Positions 6,828 through 8,936 of a stretch of 8,936 bases of DNA are shown one piece after another. Numbering within the stretch: the first letter of the stretch is position 1; every line of letters starts with the position of its first letter. The translations under genes were made by a program, and so were the position numbers. Under the pieces are notes generated by a model. The model did no database searches, was not told where the DNA came from, and worked only from the letters and a program-made list of their open reading frames with translations. The stretch is from an uncultured Thiomonas sp. (GTDB taxonomy: Bacteria; Pseudomonadota; Gammaproteobacteria; Burkholderiales; Burkholderiaceae_C). The DNA lies in NCBI GenBank assembly GCA_937927695.1, contig CALBRU010000112.1, positions 1 through 8,936 on the forward strand, written 5' to 3'.

Positions 6828-6985
6828 GAGTCTCGGGCTTGGGGAGTCGATGACGAAAAACGGCCCCGCCGAGGACAGTTTTTGCCGATTTCGCCGGACA
6901 ATAGTCGAACTATTGCCCAGGAAAACGGTGAAAATTGGACCGGCGCGGCCGTTTTGCAGCCGAAGTTCCCCAAGTCCGACAGGCT
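6827..6985. repeat. Interspersed near-palindromic element, copy 2 (reverse orientation)
   Basis: This is the reverse-oriented homologue of the element at 4613-4770, 159 bp against 158. The left arm is 6827-6844 and the right arm 6968-6985. The inner 12 bases of the arms pair with one G-T wobble (left TCGGGCTTGGGG, right CCCCAAGTCCGA); the outer six are degraded. Relative to copy 1, two A-T pairs in the arm are replaced by G-C pairs on both sides (TTGAAG/CTTCAA in copy 1, TTGGGG/CCCCAA here), so pairing is kept while sequence changed. The central palindrome is at 6896-6918. It starts at the ssb stop codon and ends 7 nt before the ATG of the hsdR remnant. It may serve as the 3' structure of ssb mRNA. 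Confidence 0.8.
6896..6918. repeat. Central palindrome of element copy 2
   Basis: Arms GGACAATAGT (6896-6905) and ACTATTGCCC (6909-6918) flank centre CGA; nine of ten pairs match, with one A/C mismatch. It is the reverse complement of the copy 1 centre except for that single base, which fixes the relative orientation of the two copies. Confidence 0.8.
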
Positions 6986-6992
6986 CCCAGTC

Positions 6993-7178
6993 ATGCCCCC
7001 TTCAAAATCCCCCTACAGTCGACCCGCTGACACCCCGAGTTTCGCCGTTCGAGAGAACAACATCGAATACGGCTTCATCGGCAAACTCCAAAGCCTCAAG
7101 TACAAATATCGCACCGACATCCGCGACCGCGCCGCGCTGGAGAAGAACTTCCGGGAAAAGTTCGAAGCCCTCAACCGG
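6993..7178 (+). pseudogene. hsdR remnant (type I restriction subunit R, N-terminal piece)
   Basis: Reading from the ATG at 6993, the frame encodes about 60 residues. They include EYGFIGKLQSLKYKYRTDIR and continue through a DRAALEKNFREKFEALNR segment. I recognise this as the extreme N-terminal region of one class of type I restriction endonuclease subunit R (HsdR, EcoR124-like), which normally continues with V-R-L-T-D and then the nuclease and helicase domains. Here homology stops after EALNR at about 7178, where the sequence switches to an hsdM piece in another reading frame. A full HsdR is around 1,000 residues, so well over 90% is missing and no nuclease or motor domain remains. There is no internal stop, suggesting a recent deletion. 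No Shine-Dalgarno precedes the ATG. Recognition is from memory of the family; a protein search would settle it. Confidence 0.72.
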
Positions 7179-7318
7179 GCGGCACCATCGGCAAGATCTA
7201 CGGCCAGGAGAAGAACATCACCACCTACAACCTCGCGCGCATGAACATGCTGCTGCACGGGGTGAAGGATACGGAGTTCGACATCTTTCACGGCGACACC
7301 CTGCTCAACGAGTGGGAC
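7178..7318 (+). pseudogene. hsdM remnant (type I methyltransferase subunit, internal piece)
   Basis: In the frame beginning GGC at 7178 the DNA encodes about 47 residues: GGTIGKIYGQEKNITTYNLA, then RMNMLLHGVKDTEFDIFHGD and TLLNEWD. This matches the stretch of type I N6-adenine methyltransferase subunit HsdM that lies after the SAM-binding motif and before the catalytic NPPF motif. Neither of those motifs is present, so it cannot be active. Upstream it joins the hsdR piece directly, shifted by one frame. Downstream homology ends at about 7318, some 33 bp before the stop codon of the opposing methyltransferase gene. No specificity subunit (hsdS) trace is seen. The reading frame stays open after 7318 but is then only the antisense of real genes. 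Confidence 0.8.
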
Positions 7319-7351
7319 AGGATTTGCGGGTTTGGAGGCGGCGCAGAGCGC

Positions 7352-8005
7352 TCATCCCGGCTTGCGCGCTACCGCATCGACCAGCGCCGAGCGCCCAACG
7401 TGGCCCGTGCCTTCCTGCAGGGTGGCTTCGTGCTCTTGCAGCAGCAACCAGTCGGCCTCGGGCAGCAGTTCGCGCAGCAGTTCGGGGGTGTAGAGATGGT
7501 CGGCGCGTCCCGGGCCGCCGGTGCCGTATTCGAGCTGTTTCACCGCGTAGCCCTGCACGCAGAGCAGGCCGCCGGGTTTGAGGGTGCGCCACAGGCCGCA
7601 GAACAGGCGCTCGCGCAGGGCTGGGTCGGCGAATTGCACGAAGATGGCCACGACGGCGTCGAATCGACTCGGCACCCAGTCCCACTCGTCCACCGAGGCG
7701 ACGTGAAAGTCCACCGATACGCCGCGTTCCTGCGCCCAGCTACTGGCTTTGTCGACGGCGACGGGCGAGAGGTCGAACGCGGTGACGTGGTGGCCCTGCT
7801 CGGCCAGCCAGATGGAATTGCGGCCTTCGCCGTCGGCCGCACTGAGAATGCGGCTCGATGGCGCAAAACGCGCGGATTCGCGCACGACAAAGGCGTTGGG
7901 CTCGGCGCCGTAATGCAGGCCGGGCTTGGCGAAGCGGGCGTTCCAGGTTTCGAGAGGATCGGCAAAACTGCCTGCGGGCGGCGTGGCGGGAATGTGGGGT
8001 GTCAT
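7352..8005 (-). CDS. Class I SAM-dependent methyltransferase
   Basis: A 217-residue cytoplasmic protein with the class I methyltransferase fold. The N-terminal WNARFAKPGLHYGAEPNAFV block is typical of a TehB-like proteobacterial family. Motif I is ILSAADGEGRNSIWLA (53-68), an acidic residue (Asp78) ends strand 2 for ribose binding, FDAVVAIFVQF (115-125) corresponds to the motif II strand, and LKPGG (142-146) to motif III. Substrate is not evident; small-molecule or toxic-metalloid methylation is possible from family resemblance only. The start at 8005 (MTPHIP) fits the family; an ATG at 8044 would add 13 residues. It lies 48 nt downstream of the OsmC-family gene on the same strand and is probably co-transcribed. 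Its 3' end faces the hsd remnant, with no clear terminator between. Confidence 0.87.
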   Translation of the reverse strand: MTPHIPATPPAGSFADPLETWNARFAKPGLHYGAEPNAFVVRESARFAPSSRILSAADGEGRNSIWLAEQGHHVTAFDLSPVAVDKASSWAQERGVSVDFHVASVDEWDWVPSRFDAVVAIFVQFADPALRERLFCGLWRTLKPGGLLCVQGYAVKQLEYGTGGPGRADHLYTPELLRELLPEADWLLLQEHEATLQEGTGHVGRSALVDAVARKPG

Positions 8006-8053
8006 GGCGGTATGGACAGATATTGGCAAAAGCAAGGCCGCCATTTTGCGCAG

Positions 8054-8503
8054 TTATTTGAGTTTTTGCCCGGCGCCGTCAAACACCGAAACCGTCACGG
8101 GGATGCCCTGGCGCACGCTTTCGCCCACGGTGCAAAACTGTTCGAACTGCATCAGCACGCGGTCGAGCCGCTCCATGCCTTCGGCGGCAGCGCCCATGCG
8201 AATGTCGACCGTGATGGACAGCACGCGCAGACGACCGGCTTCGTTGCGCCCGATCTGGCCCGTGGCGGTGGTGGTCAGCCCCTTGGGGTCGAGCTTGAAT
8301 TTGCTCAGGGCGAAATACAGGCTGGAGCTCATGCAGTTGCCCACGGCGGCGAGCAGCAGGTGCGAGGGCGACGGCCCCGCGCCTTCGCCCAGCGGCGGCG
8401 GCTCGTCGGTCAGAATGGTGGGGCGATCTTCGGCAAAGTGCAGGTCGAACTGGTAGGCGTTGATCTGCTTGAGGGTGACGCTGGGGGGCTGTTTATCGTC
8501 CAT
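8054..8503 (-). CDS. OsmC-family protein
   Basis: A 149-residue member of the OsmC/Ohr superfamily, whose characterised members reduce organic hydroperoxides using two cysteines. Candidate redox cysteines are Cys57 in AAVGNCMSSSL and Cys124 in FCTVGESVRQGIPV, at the expected positions of the OsmC fold. The segment GEGAGPSPSHLLLAAVGNCM is the usual family signature. The second site (CTVGES) differs from the VCP motif of Ohr, so this is an OsmC-like/YhfA-like branch rather than Ohr, and peroxidase activity is only inferred. The ATG at 8503 has a strong Shine-Dalgarno (AGGAG on the minus strand, complement of 8509-8513). In-frame ATGs further upstream, to 8845, would add over 110 residues antisense to the cydD start and are rejected. 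It is probably the first gene of a unit with the methyltransferase. Confidence 0.92.
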   Translation of the reverse strand: MDDKQPPSVTLKQINAYQFDLHFAEDRPTILTDEPPPLGEGAGPSPSHLLLAAVGNCMSSSLYFALSKFKLDPKGLTTTATGQIGRNEAGRLRVLSITVDIRMGAAAEGMERLDRVLMQFEQFCTVGESVRQGIPVTVSVFDGAGQKLK

Positions 8504-8696
8504 GAAAGCTCCTGAGTGAGGACGCTGCCTGGCGTTGTGCAAGGCTGGCGAGAGGGCGGGCCGGTCAATTCTGCGACCAGACCGATGACGGTCAACTTTA
8601 ATACCTGTGGCGCGACCAATCCCTTGGCGGCGCCCTCTAATATGCGAGTTTCGCCGCGGCTTCTCAGCGGCTGACTGCTCCCGCTGCCCCTCTATC
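8504..8696. promoter_or_regulatory. Divergent osmC-like / cydD intergenic region
   Basis: These 193 bp must hold the promoters of both divergent genes. The direct repeat CGGTCAA occurs at 8562-8568 and 8589-8595 (27-bp period), and GCGACCA occurs at 8573-8579 and 8612-8618. A forward TAATAT at 8638-8643 could be a -10 box for cydD, but no matching -35 is clear. No convincing terminator or RNA gene is seen. Confidence 0.35.
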
Positions 8697-8936
8697 TTGG
8701 CAACCTCCGAAGAACTCTGGCTCAAGGCCCGCAAAAAAGATATCCGGCCGCAGCTCAAGCGCGCCGTGGGGCTGGGGCTGTTTGCCGGCTGGCTGATCAT
8801 CGTGCAGGCCTGGCTGTTGGCGCGGGTGGTGTCGGCGGTCATCATCGACCACCAGCATCTCGCCGATGTCTGGGGCTATCTGGCGGCGATGCTGCCGATT
8901 TTTGCGCTGCGTTTCGCGCTGATGCGGGCGTCTGAA
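8697..8936 (+). CDS. cydD: Thiol reductant ABC exporter, CydD subunit (5' part, cut by window end)
   Basis: CydDC is an inner-membrane heterodimeric ABC transporter that exports cysteine and glutathione to the periplasm and is needed for cytochrome bd assembly. The 80 visible residues hold a charged N-terminal helix (ELWLKARKKDIRPQLKRAV), a first membrane helix with the CydD-type IIVQAWLLARVVSAVI stretch, then HLADVWGYLAAMLPIFALRF entering TM2. The ATPase domain lies beyond the window. The start is probably the TTG at 8697, because no in-frame ATG exists nearby and the protein then begins like other CydD proteins. A GTG at 8607 in the same frame would add 30 Arg/Cys-rich residues. No Shine-Dalgarno is obvious at either. 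The assignment to CydD rather than another type I ABC exporter rests on the QAWLLA-type first helix. Frame is open to the last base. Confidence 0.8.
   Translation, partial: MATSEELWLKARKKDIRPQLKRAVGLGLFAGWLIIVQAWLLARVVSAVIIDHQHLADVWGYLAAMLPIFALRFALMRASE

Noticed and set aside
7319..8515. Continuation of the hsdM frame to 8515 as one large protein
   Set aside because: Beyond about 7318 it reads the antisense of the methyltransferase and OsmC genes; only the first piece has HsdM resemblance.
8504..8845. 114-residue extension of the OsmC-like protein
   Set aside because: It overlaps the cydD start in antisense, and the ATG at 8503 has a strong Shine-Dalgarno.
1..8936. CRISPR array, tRNA or rRNA genes
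   Set aside because: No regularly spaced direct repeats and no cloverleaf or rRNA-like segments noticed on either strand; a tRNAscan or Infernal run was not possible.

Overview
The window is a GC-rich (roughly 60-65% by eye) chromosomal segment. Gene content and order (tyrS; uvrA divergent from an MFS transporter followed by ssb; cydD) point to a betaproteobacterium of the order Burkholderiales. A Thiomonas-like genome is my guess, made from memory of the synteny and not provable here. uvrA and ssb are adjacent and divergent in Escherichia coli; here an MFS gene sits between them, as I recall it does in many betaproteobacteria.

Layout: (1) 68-1303 (+), tyrS, tyrosyl-tRNA synthetase of the KMSKS subtype. 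(2) 1355-1594 (-), a small three-helix GlsB/YeaQ-type membrane protein, convergent with tyrS and downstream of uvrA on the same strand. (3) 1664-4540 (-), complete uvrA with both ABC ATPase units and both Cys4 zinc sites. (4) 4541-4977, a 437-bp divergent intergenic region holding copy 1 of a 158-bp interspersed near-palindrome. (5) 4978-6246 (+), a 12-TM MFS transporter. (6) 6351-6827 (+), ssb with an intact acidic tip. (7) 6827-6985, copy 2 of the same element in the opposite orientation, overlapping the last base of the ssb stop codon. (8) 6993-7318, the scar of a type I restriction-modification locus: an N-terminal hsdR piece joined out of frame to an internal hsdM piece. (9) 7352-8503 (-), a probable two-gene unit, an OsmC-family protein followed by a class I SAM methyltransferase. 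(10) 8697-8936 (+), the 5' end of cydD, cut by the window edge.

Most genes are ordinary housekeeping or stress genes: translation (tyrS), nucleotide excision repair (uvrA), ssDNA protection (ssb), peroxide/thiol chemistry (OsmC) and thiol export for cytochrome bd assembly (cydD). No complete new multi-gene system is visible. The unusual material is non-coding or decayed. First, the 158-bp element has 20-bp terminal inverted repeats and a central 10-bp-arm palindrome; its two copies carry compensated base-pair differences, which argues for a selected or mechanistically required stem. Second, the hsdR/hsdM fusion scar abuts one copy of that element.
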